Notes: generated from the sequence alone by a model not told the origin. A DNA stretch of 64,000 nt from Gordonia humi (GCF_014197435.1 NZ_JACIFP010000001.1:3286001-3350000); one strand, 5' to 3'. Positions 13,517 through 25,323 are shown, counted from the first letter of the stretch. Made by a program: numbers and translations.

Positions 13517-14620
13517 CTACAGGGCGGTCAGCGCCCGGGACGCGGTCGTCAGTGACCGGGGTCCGGCGTCGGTGACCACCAGGGTGTCCTCGATCCGCAC
13601 GCCACCGCGTCCGGGAAGGTAGATACCCGGCTCCACAGTGACCGTTGCGCCGTCAGGCAGTGTACCGCTCGCGGCGGCTCCGATTCCCGGTGCTTCGTGG
13701 ATCTGCAGGCCCACACCGTGTCCGAGACCGTGCACGTACCGCGGTCCGTACCCCGCATCGGCGATCACCGAGCGCGCCGCGGCGTCGATTCCGGCCAGAT
13801 CGGCCCCCACGGCCAGCGCGTCGCGGCCCGCACGCTGGGCGGTCGCGACGACGTCGTAGATCTCCCGTTGCCAGTCGGCGGGCGACCCGAGGACGAAGGT
13901 CCGTGTCATATCCGAGTGATATCCGCCGACGACGGCCCCGAAATCGATCTTGACCAGGTCGCCGGTGGCGAGGACGGCGTCCGTCGGGCGATGGTGCGGC
14001 ACGGCGGACCACTGTCCCGTCGCGACGATCGTCTCGAAGGCGATCGCGTCGGCGCCGAGGTCGAACATCGCCCACTCCAGATCGCGGGCCACCTGTCGTT
14101 CGGTGCGGCCGGGTGCGATGGCTCCGCGCGCGATCAACCGGGCCAGGGCGTCGTCGCCGATCCGGCAGGCGGACGTGATCAACTCCACTTCGTCGGGGTC
14201 CTTCGCGATGCGCAGACGCTCGACCGCGTCGCCGACGGGGACGATGCTCGATCCGGTCTCGGCGGCGAGGTCGACGAGGCGCCGGTAGTCGGCGACCGGC
14301 ATCACGTGGCCCTCGATCGCGATGCGGGAGCCCGGCCGCACCGTGCCCGCGTAGCGCACCAGCTCCGCCGGGCAGTCGCGCACGATGATCGCCGTGAGGT
14401 CGGGGGTCTGCTCGGCGACCTGGGTGATGTAGCGGCCGTCGGTGCTGATCCGGTCGTCGGCCCGGTCGTCCCCGGTCCAGACGATCGCCGCACCGTTGCT
14501 GCCGGTGAATCCGGTCAGATACCGGAGATTGGTCGGATCGCTGACGACGATCGAGTCGGCCTCGCCCAGGCTCGCCGAGGCCGCGAGGGCGGTTCGACGA
14601 GCACTGTTGTGGTTACTCAT
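13517..14620 (-). CDS. pepQ: Xaa-Pro aminopeptidase/dipeptidase (M24)
   Basis: A cytoplasmic proline-specific peptidase of 367 residues. The N-terminal creatinase-like domain (about 1-135) carries [19 protein letters not shown]. The C-terminal pita-bread domain has all five metal ligands: Asp in [19 protein letters not shown] (two Asp), His in [15 protein letters not shown], Glu in TVEPGIYL and Glu in GVRIEDTL. The start ATG at 14620 is preceded by GGAG at suitable spacing. It is the first gene of pepQ-efp-nusB and lies only 49 bases from the divergent membrane protein gene. Confidence 0.93.
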   Translation of the reverse strand: MSNHNSARRTALAASASLGEADSIVVSDPTNLRYLTGFTGSNGAAIVWTGDDRADDRISTDGRYITQVAEQTPDLTAIIVRDCPAELVRYAGTVRPGSRIAIEGHVMPVADYRRLVDLAAETGSSIVPVGDAVERLRIAKDPDEVELITSACRIGDDALARLIARGAIAPGRTERQVARDLEWAMFDLGADAIAFETIVATGQWSAVPHHRPTDAVLATGDLVKIDFGAVVGGYHSDMTRTFVLGSPADWQREIYDVVATAQRAGRDALAVGADLAGIDAAARSVIADAGYGPRYVHGLGHGVGLQIHEAPGIGAAASGTLPDGATVTVEPGIYLPGRGGVRIEDTLVVTDAGPRSLTTASRALTAL

Positions 14621-14633
14621 CGGTATGTCTCCA

Positions 14634-14662
14634 TTGTTGAACGTGTTCCAGACCGCTAGTGT
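14634..14662 (+). promoter_or_regulatory. Promoter with KstR-like palindrome, leaderless geometry
   Basis: TTGTTG (14634-14639), a 17-base spacer, and TAGTGT (14657-14662) lie so that transcription would start at the ATG at 14670. Between the boxes, 14637-14650 reads TTGAACGTGTTCCA, which matches the KstR operator pattern TnnAACnnGTTnnA. Only the sequence match is observed; no regulator is shown. Confidence 0.45.
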
Positions 14663-14669
14663 GTTCGGC

Positions 14670-15152
14670 ATGACTTCGTGGCTTCTTCGTGGCGTGGTGA
14701 TGTCCATTGTGCAGATCGCGGCACGGTTCATCCTCGGCGCCTTCATCATCTCGTCGCCGCTGTCGAAGACGCCGGCCACGTGGGTGACGATCGCGATCGT
14801 GATCGTCGTCGCCATCGTCTGGGGCGGCATCGACGGCATCCGAGACGCCAAAGCCCACAGCGACCCCGACGACTACGAGGACCTGACCGTCCGTTGGCTC
14901 AAGGCCGGGCTGCTCGCCGGCTTCGTCTCGTGCCTGGTCAGCTACATCGTGGGCACCGCGGGCTGGCTCAACGGCATCGGACAGGCCTCGTTCCCGATCG
15001 AGATCATCGCGGGCACCTCGTTCGTCGCCCTGCTCGTGTTCGTCCCGGCGTTCTTCGGCGTGTCGATGGGACGCATCATCATCCGTCGCGAACAGCGCAA
15101 GGCCGAAGAGGCCGCCGAGGCGCAGACGACGCAGTTGCCCGTCGCGAGCTGA
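14670..15152 (+). CDS. B-4DMT-family small membrane protein
   Basis: A 160-residue protein with four predicted transmembrane helices at about 4-24, 35-53, 75-95 and 105-128, then a charged tail (RREQRKAEEAAEAQ). Short soluble loop AHSDPDDYEDLTVRWLK lies between helices 2 and 3. It corresponds in position, next to pepQ and the aro genes, to mycobacterial Rv2536, grouped with the B-4DMT transporters; substrate is unknown. The ATG at 14670 was chosen because a -10-like element ends eight bases before it and no Shine-Dalgarno sequence is present. Confidence 0.75.
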   Translation: MTSWLLRGVVMSIVQIAARFILGAFIISSPLSKTPATWVTIAIVIVVAIVWGGIDGIRDAKAHSDPDDYEDLTVRWLKAGLLAGFVSCLVSYIVGTAGWLNGIGQASFPIEIIAGTSFVALLVFVPAFFGVSMGRIIIRREQRKAEEAAEAQTTQLPVAS

Positions 15153-15194
15153 CCGGACCGCACTGCTCCACCCCGACTCGTCTCGTCCGCCCCT

Positions 15195-16896
<1,702 letters not shown>

Positions 16897-16900
<4 letters not shown>

Positions 16901-18087
16901 GGCCGCGGCGGGCGAGCGTTCACGCCGGCGAGGTAGGCCTGGACGTTCTGTCCGGTCTCGGTGACCGAGTCGCCGCCGAACTTCTCCAGAGCGGCCTGCG
17001 CGACGACGAGGGCGACCATCGCCTCGGCGACGACGCCCGCCGCGGGCACCGCGCACACGTCGCTGCGCTGGTGGATGGCGCTGGCCGTCTCGCCGGTGGT
17101 CATGTCCACGGTGGCGAGGGCGCGCGGCACCGTGGAGATCGGCTTCATCGCGATGCGAACGCGCAGATCCTCGCCGTTGGTCATACCGCCTTCCAGACCG
17201 CCTGCGCGGTTGGTGGAGCGCAGCACGCCGTCGGCGCCGGGCACCATCTCGTCGTGGGCCTGGCTTCCGCGGCGGCGGGCCGTCTCGAAGCCGTCGCCGA
17301 CCTCCACGCCCTTGATGGCCTGAATGCCCATCAGCGCGGCGGCCAGGCGTGCGTCCAGGCGGGTCTCGCCGCTGACGTGCGAGCCGAGGCCGACGGGCAC
17401 GCCGGTCGCGATCACCTCGACGACGCCGCCGAGCGTGTCGCCGTCGCGCTTGGCCGCCTCGATCTGGTCGATCATGGACGTCTCCGCGTCCTTGCCGAAC
17501 GCGCGGACCGGGCTGGCGTCGATCGCGTCGAGGTCGCCTGCGCGCGGCGCGGGGCCCTCGTACGGTTCGCTGGCGCCGATCGAGATGATGTGCGAGACGA
17601 TGTCGACGCCCAGCACCTGCTTGAGGAAGTTGCGGGCCACGGTGCCCGCGGTGACTCGCGCCGCGGTCTCCCGCGCGCTCGCGCGCTCGAGGATGGGGCG
17701 CGCGTCGTCGAAGCCGTACTTGAGCATGCCCGAGTAGTCGGCGTGTCCGGGCCGCGGGCGGGTCAGCGCAGCGTTGCGCGCGGTACCCGCGAGCTCATCG
17801 GCGTCGACGGGGTCGGCCGACATCACCTTCTCCCACTTGGGCCACTCGGTGTTGCCGATCTCGACGGCGATCGGGCCGCCGAGGGTCTTGCCGTGGCGCA
17901 CGCCGCCGATCATCGTGACCTTGTCAGCCTCGAACTTCATGCGGGCGCCGCGACCGTAGCCCAGGCGACGCCGAGCCAATTGCTCGGCGATGTCGGCGGA
18001 GGTGACGTCCACCCCCGCGACCATTCCCTCGACCATGGCGACCAGGGCCGGTCCGTGTGATTCTCCGGCAGTTATCCAACGCAGCAC
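16897..18087 (-). CDS. aroC: Chorismate synthase
   Basis: Converts EPSP to chorismate with reduced FMN. The protein has 396 residues, normal for the family. N-terminal [20 protein letters not shown], the central [16 protein letters not shown] segment, and the C-terminal [17 protein letters not shown] are characteristic. The start is GTG at 18087. It leads the aroC-aroK-aroB set, with the DUF1906 gene ending 18 bases upstream. Confidence 0.96.
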
Positions 18088-18105
18088 GATTCGATTGTTC
18101 CAGAG

Positions 18106-18849
18106 TCAGGTCCAGGCGCCGAATTCCGGCTTGAGGATCGTGTTCACATCCACCTCTACGCCCCCGACTCGCGACTGCCCGGGCAGCTGGCGAAGATGCG
18201 CCGCCGGGTGCACGTAGCCGGCAGGCGTTCCCCATCCGTGCTGCCAGAAGCGGGTGGCCAGACCGAGCGACGCCGCCCGCTGGATGGTCGGCGCGTTGGC
18301 GTAGAGCCCCACTCGACCGGGGCCGACCACAGCGTTCCATCCCGCCAGATACGGTGCGATCCGCAGGTAGAACTGCTCGGCGCTCGGATCGTCGTCGATG
18401 GACGCGTAGATCGGCGCGGACACCGGTCCGCCCGCCTGACGGTGCAGCTCGTCGCCGCGCCGCGCGTGTTCGAGACCCGCGGCGAACCCGCCGAGCCAGT
18501 CGGCGGTCTCGGCCTTGCCGAACTGGTAGCAGGAGACCACCGCCAGCCCGGCGGCGCGCATCTGGTCGGCCTCGGCGCGCAGCAGTGGTTTACCGGTCAT
18601 GAACTCGGCGCCCGGTCGGCGATCGGAGACGTAGCGGATCACTCCCCGATGTCCCGCGCCGCGCACGGCCGCGGCGGACGGCACTCCGACCGCGTAGTCG
18701 AGCAGAGTGCCCAGGCCCGGGTCGGCCGCGCCCGACGGCGGCAGCTCGGACGATCCGGCCGCGGCCGCCCGTCCCCCGCTCCGTCCGGCGACCGCGACTC
18801 CGGCTCCCGCCACCGCGGAGGCCAGGAACGTACGACGAGTGAGCGACAT
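18106..18849 (-). CDS. Tat-exported DUF1906 glycoside-hydrolase-like protein
   Basis: A 247-residue exported protein resembling mycobacterial Rv2525c. The N-terminus SLTRRTFLASAVAGAGVAVAG is a twin-arginine signal with probable cleavage around residue 30. The mature part has a TIM-barrel-like pattern with acidic strand ends: LLDYAVGVP, GVIRYVSDRRPG, VVSCYQFG, IYASIDDDP, VGLYANAP, RFWQHGWG, VEVDVNT. This matches the family similar to glycosyl hydrolases of the lysozyme-like type. It probably acts at the cell wall; substrate is unknown. No neighbour suggests a specific role. Confidence 0.75.
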   Translation of the reverse strand: MSLTRRTFLASAVAGAGVAVAGRSGGRAAAAGSSELPPSGAADPGLGTLLDYAVGVPSAAAVRGAGHRGVIRYVSDRRPGAEFMTGKPLLRAEADQMRAAGLAVVSCYQFGKAETADWLGGFAAGLEHARRGDELHRQAGGPVSAPIYASIDDDPSAEQFYLRIAPYLAGWNAVVGPGRVGLYANAPTIQRAASLGLATRFWQHGWGTPAGYVHPAAHLRQLPGQSRVGGVEVDVNTILKPEFGAWT

Positions 18850-18880
18850 GGCGAGATCCGATCTGCTTGGCGACGCAACG

Positions 18881-18908
18881 ATCGTACCTTCAGCCACGTG
18901 AGAACCAA
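18881..18908 (-). promoter_or_regulatory. Candidate promoter of the DUF1906 gene
   Basis: On the minus strand, TTGGTT (18908-18903) and TACGAT (18886-18881) are separated by 16 bases. The predicted transcription start is about 30 bases before the ATG at 18849. Boxes are seen in sequence; activity is inferred. Confidence 0.4.
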
Positions 18909-18968
18909 CAGTCACTTGAGTAACAGGAGAAACAGGTTCTCGGCGTGCCGCAGCAGTCAGATCATCCG

Positions 18969-19361
18969 TCAGATCATCGCCGCCGCGAGGACCGCGGCGG
19001 CCGCGCCCACCATCGCCGGACCGTGGACCGTCGTGCGCCGTCGCCGCGCGGCGGCGGCGATCAGCGACAGCACGGCCGCCCCGACCACCACGAGAAGGAT
19101 CGCGGCGGGGTTCCCGACCGCCCCGCCGACCACCGCGGCGAGCTTGACGTCGCCCCCACCGCACGCCCCGCACACGAAGGCCACCGCGTACACGGCCGCG
19201 CACAGGGCCGCGGACGCCCCGACGGCGGGCTGGAACATCGCGACGATCGCGACGACGCCGATCGCCGGCATCGTCAGCGCGTTGGGTATGCGACCGGTCC
19301 GCGCGTCGACGACGGCGCATGCGAACGCGACGGCGAGGAGACCGATCGTCAGGACCACCAT
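18969..19361 (-). CDS. Prepilin peptidase (A24), short core form
   Basis: A 130-residue integral membrane aspartyl protease that cleaves type IV pilin-like leader peptides. The two catalytic Asp are visible: Asp19 in VVDARTGRIPN and Asp71 in CGGGDVKLA (the GxGD motif). Four or five hydrophobic helices follow one another, and the N-terminal methyltransferase domain of PilD is absent, as in TadV-type enzymes. It lies just upstream of the DUF1906 gene and downstream of aroE, like Rv2551c in M. tuberculosis. No pilin or Tad assembly gene is in the window, so the substrate must be encoded elsewhere. Confidence 0.85.
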   Translation of the reverse strand: MVVLTIGLLAVAFACAVVDARTGRIPNALTMPAIGVVAIVAMFQPAVGASAALCAAVYAVAFVCGACGGGDVKLAAVVGGAVGNPAAILLVVVGAAVLSLIAAAARRRRTTVHGPAMVGAAAAVLAAAMI

Positions 19362-19497
19362 GCCCCGAGCATCGTCCCCGTCCGCTCACCTGCCAAGGGC
19401 GTTGTCCACAACCGGCGAGTAACCGGGACACCGAAGGCGATGCGGATGTCCGCGCGGGACGAACGGCCGCATCACGGACGGTGGCCGGGGTCCGTCG

Positions 19498-20328
19498 TCA
19501 CGACGTCAGGCCGACGGCCGACGCCATCGCCGACTTCGGCGCGGGCCTGCCGGTGAACTGCTCCACCTGGCTGTAGGCCTGGTGCAGGAGCATCACGACA
19601 CCGCCGACCACGGTGCCGCCGGCCTCGGCCACCGCGGTGGCGAGCGGAGTCGGCCACGGATCGTAGATCACGTCGACGAGCCGCCGTGACGCGGCGACCG
19701 CCGGGGCGAGAACCGCCGCCGCGGGTGCGGGCACGGTGGAGATCGTCACATCCGACGCCGCGCATTCGCCGCGGAGTTCGGCGGAGTCCTCGAAGCCGAC
19801 GAGACGCGCGCGCACCGACAGGCGGTCGGCCAGATCGAGGACGCCCGCGGCTCGGCCCGCATCACGGGCGACCACCGCCACGTCCGTCACCCCGGCGGCG
19901 GCGAGCGCGGCCAGCGCGGGACGGGCGGTGCCGCCCGCCCCGATCACGACGGCGCGCGAGCACGGTCCGGCGAGGCCGGTCTCGGCCAACGCACCGGTCA
20001 CGCCGTCGACGTCGGTGCAGTCGGCGCGCCACCCGTCGGCCGTGCGCACCAGGGTGTTCGCCGATCCGATCAGTTCGGCCCGCGGGGTGACGACGTCGGC
20101 GAACGCCAGTGCGGCCGATTTGCACGGCATGGTGACCGAGAAGCCGATCCACTCGTCGCCGCACCCGCGCACTCGATCCGCGAGTCCGTCCGCGGTCGTC
20201 TCCACCGCGTCGTAGGTCCACCCGGTGAGACCGAGGGCCGCGTAGGCGGCGCGGTGCAGCGCGGGCGACTTCGAATGCCCGATCGGCGACCCGAGCACGG
20301 CCGCCTTGCGGGCGCCGGGATCAGGCAC
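19498..20328 (-). CDS. aroE: Shikimate dehydrogenase
   Basis: NADPH-dependent reduction of dehydroshikimate. The protein has 276 residues. Substrate-binding GHSKSPALH at 18-25 and SVTMPCK with catalytic Lys70 are present, and the paired Asp is Asp106 in CTDVDGV, where most enzymes read NTD. The NADPH P-loop GAGGTARPALAAL is near 130-142, with PTPLATAVAEAGG at the C-terminal end. The GTG start at 20328 overlaps the last eight bases of mltG. It is detached from the aroC-K-B set by two unrelated genes. Confidence 0.92.
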   Translation of the reverse strand: MPDPGARKAAVLGSPIGHSKSPALHRAAYAALGLTGWTYDAVETTADGLADRVRGCGDEWIGFSVTMPCKSAALAFADVVTPRAELIGSANTLVRTADGWRADCTDVDGVTGALAETGLAGPCSRAVVIGAGGTARPALAALAAAGVTDVAVVARDAGRAAGVLDLADRLSVRARLVGFEDSAELRGECAASDVTISTVPAPAAAVLAPAVAASRRLVDVIYDPWPTPLATAVAEAGGTVVGGVVMLLHQAYSQVEQFTGRPAPKSAMASAVGLTS

Positions 20329-22180
20329 AGCCGACCTTCAGGAACCCGTTGCGGCAGGCCACCTCTCGGTTCTGATTGTGCTTGGCGAAGGTGTTCGCGA
20401 ACAGCGTGGTGCCGTTCTCGTCGACGGTCACGAAGTACAGCCATTTACCCGGTGCCGGACTCTCGGTGGCGCGCAGCGCACGATCGCCGACGGCTCCGAT
20501 CGGGGTCGGCGGCAGACCCTCGTGCTTGTAGGTGTTCCACGGGTTGTCGCCGTCGTAGACGTCACCGTGCACGTCGTTCGCGCGCACGTCGGCGGTGTAG
20601 TTGGCCGTCGAGTCCATCTCGAGGCGCTGCCCCTTGTCGAGCCGGTTGAGCAGCACTCGCGCGACCTTCGGGAAGTCCTCGTCCTTGCGTGCCTCGGCCT
20701 CCACGATCGACGCGAGGATCAGCGTGTCGTACGGCGACCGCCCGGTGCTGTTGTCGCCCAGCAGACCCCACGCGGTGTACCGCGAGACGCTGCGGGTGAT
20801 GAGTTCACGCAGGATCTGCGTCGCGTCCAGACGCGGGTCGACGTTCTCCCAGGCGCCCGACGCGATGAGTCCCTCGATGCGCCGATGATCGCCGGTGAGG
20901 GCCTGGACCTGCTTCGCGGCCCATGCGGGAACACCGAGGTCGGCGGGCGACGCGTCGGCCGCCGCCTTGTCCAGATCGGCGACGCTCACCCCGTACTTCG
21001 CGTCGTCGGTGGTGAAGGTCGTCGCCTTCGAGATCATCTCGAACACGCCCGGTCGGCTCTCACCGCCGGTGCTCTTGGTCGAGTCCAGCTGGAGGCCCTC
21101 GGGGACCACGATGCGTCCGACGCGCTTGTCCGTGCCGCTCATCATGTCCACGGCGGCCTTGGCCGACAGTCCCTTCGGCAGGTCGTAGAAGCCCGCGGGC
21201 ACCCCCGGCCCGTTCTCCGCGGCGTCCACGAACGCCCGCTTGCTGCCGACAACACCCGCGTCGGCGAGCGTCTGACCGACGTCGCGGATGGCGGCGTCGG
21301 CGGGTACTTCGACCAGTACCGAACCCGAACCGGTCGTGCTGCTGTAGTCGGTGCGCGAGTCGAAGACGCCCAAGAACTTCAGACCGAGCCCGCCGACGAC
21401 GAGGATCACGACCAGCACGACCAGACCGATGCCGAGCAGCAGCCGCTTGTTGCGACTGCGTTCGGGCATCGCCCCGCCGACCCCGTCCGGATCGTCGTCG
21501 AGGATGTCCGGTGGCGGCGCCGCATCGTCGCCGCCGACGTACAGCGGCTCCTCTGGGGCAGGCACCACCTGGATCTCTCGCGGGGCGCTGCCGATCTCCT
21601 CGGGAACGGGTTCGAGGACGTCGAAATCAGGGGTGAACTCCGGACCGGACTCGTGCCAGGGCTCGCCGGAGGCCGCATGGCGCGGCTCGGCCGCCGGAAC
21701 CACCTCGATCGGTCCGGTCGTCGCCTCGGCGGGAACATCCGGCTCGACGCCGCGTCGCGGCACGGCGGTGCGCGGCGGCTCCGAGACTCGCGGCGGCTCT
21801 GACACTCGCGGCGGTTCTGGGGTGCGCGGCGGTTCTGGGGTGCGCGGCGGCTCGGGCGTCGGCTCCGGCGCACGATGCGCGGCTCGGTACCGCTCCTCCC
21901 ACTTGGGTTCGGAGAACTGCATCGTCGGCTCCGCCGTGCTCCGGTAGCGGACCTCGAAGTACGGCGAGGCGCCGGCCGGCGGCTCCGGCGTCCGATACTC
22001 GATCGTCGGATCCGGTAAGGCGTTGTCCACGCGGACGATCGGAATGCTGCCCGTGGTCGTCGGGTCTCCCGGACCGCGGCGACGCCGATGCCGGTTGGCG
22101 GCCTGCGCGGAGGACGAGTCGGTGAAGAACCGTCGCGCATCGTCGTCACCCGGTCGGGATGTCCGGTCCTGATCACTCAC
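20321..22180 (-). CDS. mltG: Endolytic murein transglycosylase MltG
   Basis: A membrane-bound enzyme that cuts nascent glycan strands. The 619 residues are longer than the usual 340-400 because of a disordered N-terminal cytoplasmic region of about 245 residues. One transmembrane helix lies at about 246-270. The YceG/MltG catalytic region holds the conserved Glu in LASIVEAEARKDEDF and the downstream signature YNTYKHEGLPPTPI-like segment. Residues 109-138 are a six-residue tandem repeat (E-P-P-R-x-x). The GTG start at 22180 has AGGAGG upstream. The mltG-ruvX-alaS order matches M. tuberculosis. Confidence 0.92.
   Translation of the reverse strand: MSDQDRTSRPGDDDARRFFTDSSSAQAANRHRRRRGPGDPTTTGSIPIVRVDNALPDPTIEYRTPEPPAGASPYFEVRYRSTAEPTMQFSEPKWEERYRAAHRAPEPTPEPPRTPEPPRTPEPPRVSEPPRVSEPPRTAVPRRGVEPDVPAEATTGPIEVVPAAEPRHAASGEPWHESGPEFTPDFDVLEPVPEEIGSAPREIQVVPAPEEPLYVGGDDAAPPPDILDDDPDGVGGAMPERSRNKRLLLGIGLVVLVVILVVGGLGLKFLGVFDSRTDYSSTTGSGSVLVEVPADAAIRDVGQTLADAGVVGSKRAFVDAAENGPGVPAGFYDLPKGLSAKAAVDMMSGTDKRVGRIVVPEGLQLDSTKSTGGESRPGVFEMISKATTFTTDDAKYGVSVADLDKAAADASPADLGVPAWAAKQVQALTGDHRRIEGLIASGAWENVDPRLDATQILRELITRSVSRYTAWGLLGDNSTGRSPYDTLILASIVEAEARKDEDFPKVARVLLNRLDKGQRLEMDSTANYTADVRANDVHGDVYDGDNPWNTYKHEGLPPTPIGAVGDRALRATESPAPGKWLYFVTVDENGTTLFANTFAKHNQNREVACRNGFLKVGCA
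21767..21856 (-). repeat. 18-base in-frame tandem repeat inside mltG
   Basis: Five copies of an 18-base unit encode E-P-P-R plus two variable residues (T-P or V-S), residues 109-138 of MltG. Two neighbouring copies are nearly identical, so copy number is likely to vary between strains. The region is predicted to be a disordered cytoplasmic linker. Confidence 0.8.
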
Positions 22181-22213
22181 GTCGGTCGTTCCTCCTCATA
22201 GGCGGGGCACACA

Positions 22214-22660
22214 TCACCGTCTCCCGTCCAACCATCCCTGAAGAATAGCCACCGCGGCCGCCTGATCCACGACGGCGCGCGCATCCTTCGCCTTCACACC
22301 ACTTGCCCGTAATGCCGCCGTCGCGGTGACTGTCGTCAGTCGTTCGTCGTAGAATTCGATCGGCACATCGCCGCCGGTCTCGCGCCCGGCCAGACCCGCC
22401 GCCAGCGCTTTTCCGAAGCCGCGCGCGGCCCTGACCGCGGGCCCCTCGGTGTTCGAGAGGGTACGGGGCAGACCCATGACCACGCCGATCGCCTCGTACT
22501 CGTCGATGATCTCGATGATGCGCGCGATGTCACTGCCGTCCTTGGCGCGGCGCACCGTCTCGACCGGCGTCGCCAGGATCCCGTCGGGATCGCACACGGC
22601 GACGCCGATGCGGACGCTGCCCACATCGATCGCCACTCGCCGCCCGCGAGGGGTGATCAT
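22214..22660 (-). CDS. ruvX: RuvX/YqgF family RNase H-like nuclease
   Basis: A 148-residue RNase H-fold protein linked to pre-16S rRNA processing and, in mycobacteria, to Holliday junction work. The fold's acidic residues are in [14 protein letters not shown] (N-terminal Asp), [10 protein letters not shown] (central Asp-Glu) and [12 protein letters not shown] (C-terminal Asp). ATG at 22660 overlaps the alaS stop (ATGA). The gene sits 33 bases before the mltG start. Confidence 0.92.
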   Translation of the reverse strand: MITPRGRRVAIDVGSVRIGVAVCDPDGILATPVETVRRAKDGSDIARIIEIIDEYEAIGVVMGLPRTLSNTEGPAVRAARGFGKALAAGLAGRETGGDVPIEFYDERLTTVTATAALRASGVKAKDARAVVDQAAAVAILQGWLDGRR

Positions 22661-25323
22661 CGGCCCCCGACGACGTCGGCCAGACGCACCAGCGCGGCGT
22701 CGACGCCCGCGGCATCGGTTCCCGAGCCCTGCGCCAGATCGGGCTTGCCGCCGCCGCGACCGGCCACCAGCGGCGCGATCTCCTTGACGACGTCACCCGC
22801 CTTGATGCCCGCCGCGCGTGCGGCGTCGGTGGTGCCGACCGCGAACGGGACCTTGTCGCCGTCCACGGAGAACAGGGCGACCACGGCGTTGCGGTCGGCC
22901 ACCCGGCCGCGCAGGTCGGTGACCAGCGCACGCAGTCCGTTCGCGTCCACACCGTCGGCGACGCGACCGGCGACGACGAGGGTGTCGCCGACGGTGCGCG
23001 CCTGATCGATCAGACCGGACACGGCGGCCCGCGCCTGCTCCGCCTTGGCCGCCTCGACCGCCTTCTCGGCATCGCGAAGGCGGGCCACGAGCTGCTCGAC
23101 CCGCCCCGGGACCTGATCGGAGGGCACCTTGAGCGAGGACGCCAACCCGGCCATCAACGCCCGTTCCTTGGACAGGTAGCGGAACGAGTCCATGCCGACG
23201 TACGCCTCGACGCGGCGTACGCCCGAACCGACCGACGACTCGCCGATCACCGTGATCGGGCCGACCTGCGCCGAACTGCCGACGTGCGTACCACCGCACA
23301 ACTCCATGGAGAAGGGTCCACCGATCTCGACCACACGCACGCGGTCGCCGTAGTTCTCGCCGAAGAGCGCCATCGCACCCATCGCCTTGGCCTTGGCCAG
23401 TTCCGTTTCGAAGGTGTTGACCTGGTAGTTCGCCTCGACGGCCTCATTGGAGATCTGTTCGATCTGCGCGCGCTGCTCGTCGCTGAGCCCGGTGGCCGAA
23501 TGGAAGTCGAAGCGCAGGTAGCCCGGCCGGTTCAGCGAACCGGCCTGGGTGGCGGTCGGACCGAGGATCTGTCGCAGCGCCGCACCGACCAGGTGGGTGC
23601 CCGAATGCCCCTGCGTGGCGCCGTGGCGCCAGCCCGCGTCGACGCTGGCCAGGACCTCGTCGCCTTCGGCGATCTCGCCCTCGTCGACGATCACGCGGTG
23701 CAGCCACACCTGCTTGCCGACCTTCTGCACGTCCTTGACCGAGAGCCGGACGCCGTCGGAGGTCGTGATGACGCCCTGGTCGGCCGTCTGGCCGCCGGCC
23801 TCGGCGTACAGCGGGCTGCGATCCAGGATCACTTCGAGTTCGGTGCCCGGGGCGGCCGAACGGACGCGTTCGCCGCCCGCCACCAGACCGAGGACACGGG
23901 CCTCGGAGACCAGTTCGTCGAAGCCGGTGAACACCGTGGGGCCGCGGTCGAGGAACTCGCGGTACACGGTCTGATCGGCGTGGGACGACTTGCGCGCGGT
24001 CGCGTCGGCCTTGGCGCGGCTGCGCTGGGCGGCCATGAGCTCGGCGAATCCGTCGCGGTCGACCTCCAGGCCCGCCTCGGACGCCATCTCCAGCGTCAGG
24101 TCGATCGGGAAGCCGTACGTGTCGTGCAGGGTGAACGCGTCGGTACCGCTGAGCTGCGTCCTGCCGTGTGCCTTCGTGGCGTCGGCGGCCTCGGAGAACA
24201 GCTTCGAACCGGCGGCCAGGGTCTTGGAGAAGCTCGCCTCCTCGCCCACCGCGACGGCGACGATGTGGGCGCGCTGCTGCTCCAGTTCCGGGTACGACGG
24301 GCTCATCAGATCGATGACGGCCTCCACGATGCGACCCATCGTCGGCTCGCTGGCGCCGAGCAGACGCATCGAGCGGACCACGCGGCGCAGCAGGCGGCGC
24401 AGCACGTATCCGCCGCCCTCGTTGGACGGGACCACGCCGTCGCCGATGAGCATCACCGAGGTGCGGGCATGGTCGGCGACCACGCGGAAGCGGACGTCGT
24501 CCTCGTGACGACCGGCGCTGTAGCTCCGGCCGCTGAGGTCGGCGGCCAGGTCGATGATCGGGCGGCACAGATCGGTCTCGTAGACGTTGTCGACGCCCTG
24601 CAGGATGCAGGCGACACGTTCGATCCCCATACCTGTGTCGATGTTCTTCTTCGGGAGCGCACCGAGGATCTCGTAGCCGTCCTTGCCGCCGCCCTCGCCC
24701 CGGATGCTCTCCATGAAGACGAGGTTCCAGATCTCGATGTAGCGATCCTCGTCGGCCTCCGGACCGCCTTCGACGCCGTACTCCGGTCCGCGGTCGTAGA
24801 AGATCTCCGAGCACGGGCCGCACGGTCCGGGCACGCCCATCGACCAGAAGTTGTCCTTCTGTCCGCGCCGTTGGATGCGCTCGGCGGGCACGCCGATCTC
24901 GTCGCGCCAGATGGCCTCGGCCTCGTCGTCGTCGAGGTAGACCGTCGGCCACAGGCGGGTCGGGTCGATGCCGTAGCCGCCCTCGGCGACCGGGTTCGTC
25001 AGCAGTGTCCACGCGAACGAGATGGCATCGCGTTTGAAATAGTCGCCGAAGGAGAAGTTGCCCGCCATCTGGAAGAACGTGTTGTGGCGGGTGGTGACAC
25101 CGACCTCCTCGATGTCGAGGGTGCGCACGCATTTCTGGACGCTGGTGGCGCGCTCGTACGGCGGTGTCTGGTCGCCGAGGAAGTACGGCTTGAACGGCAC
25201 CATGCCCGCGTTCACGAACAGCAGGTTCGGGTCGTCGACGATCAGCGATGCGCTGGGCACCTCGGTGTGTCCGGCCCGGATGAAATGGTCCAGGAAGCGC
25301 TTCCGGATGTCATGCGTCTGCAC
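22657..25323 (-). CDS. alaS: Alanyl-tRNA synthetase
   Basis: Charges tRNA-Ala. The protein has 888 residues with a class II catalytic core ([36 protein letters not shown]). The editing domain has its zinc-binding HxxxH ([12 protein letters not shown]) and CGGTHV motifs, and a C-terminal coiled-coil/oligomerisation domain follows ([20 protein letters not shown]). The start is GTG at 25323 with GAAGGA upstream; an ATG nearby is out of frame. Free-standing C-Ala region and editing residues appear intact. Confidence 0.97.
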   Translation of the reverse strand: MQTHDIRKRFLDHFIRAGHTEVPSASLIVDDPNLLFVNAGMVPFKPYFLGDQTPPYERATSVQKCVRTLDIEEVGVTTRHNTFFQMAGNFSFGDYFKRDAISFAWTLLTNPVAEGGYGIDPTRLWPTVYLDDDEAEAIWRDEIGVPAERIQRRGQKDNFWSMGVPGPCGPCSEIFYDRGPEYGVEGGPEADEDRYIEIWNLVFMESIRGEGGGKDGYEILGALPKKNIDTGMGIERVACILQGVDNVYETDLCRPIIDLAADLSGRSYSAGRHEDDVRFRVVADHARTSVMLIGDGVVPSNEGGGYVLRRLLRRVVRSMRLLGASEPTMGRIVEAVIDLMSPSYPELEQQRAHIVAVAVGEEASFSKTLAAGSKLFSEAADATKAHGRTQLSGTDAFTLHDTYGFPIDLTLEMASEAGLEVDRDGFAELMAAQRSRAKADATARKSSHADQTVYREFLDRGPTVFTGFDELVSEARVLGLVAGGERVRSAAPGTELEVILDRSPLYAEAGGQTADQGVITTSDGVRLSVKDVQKVGKQVWLHRVIVDEGEIAEGDEVLASVDAGWRHGATQGHSGTHLVGAALRQILGPTATQAGSLNRPGYLRFDFHSATGLSDEQRAQIEQISNEAVEANYQVNTFETELAKAKAMGAMALFGENYGDRVRVVEIGGPFSMELCGGTHVGSSAQVGPITVIGESSVGSGVRRVEAYVGMDSFRYLSKERALMAGLASSLKVPSDQVPGRVEQLVARLRDAEKAVEAAKAEQARAAVSGLIDQARTVGDTLVVAGRVADGVDANGLRALVTDLRGRVADRNAVVALFSVDGDKVPFAVGTTDAARAAGIKAGDVVKEIAPLVAGRGGGKPDLAQGSGTDAAGVDAALVRLADVVGGR

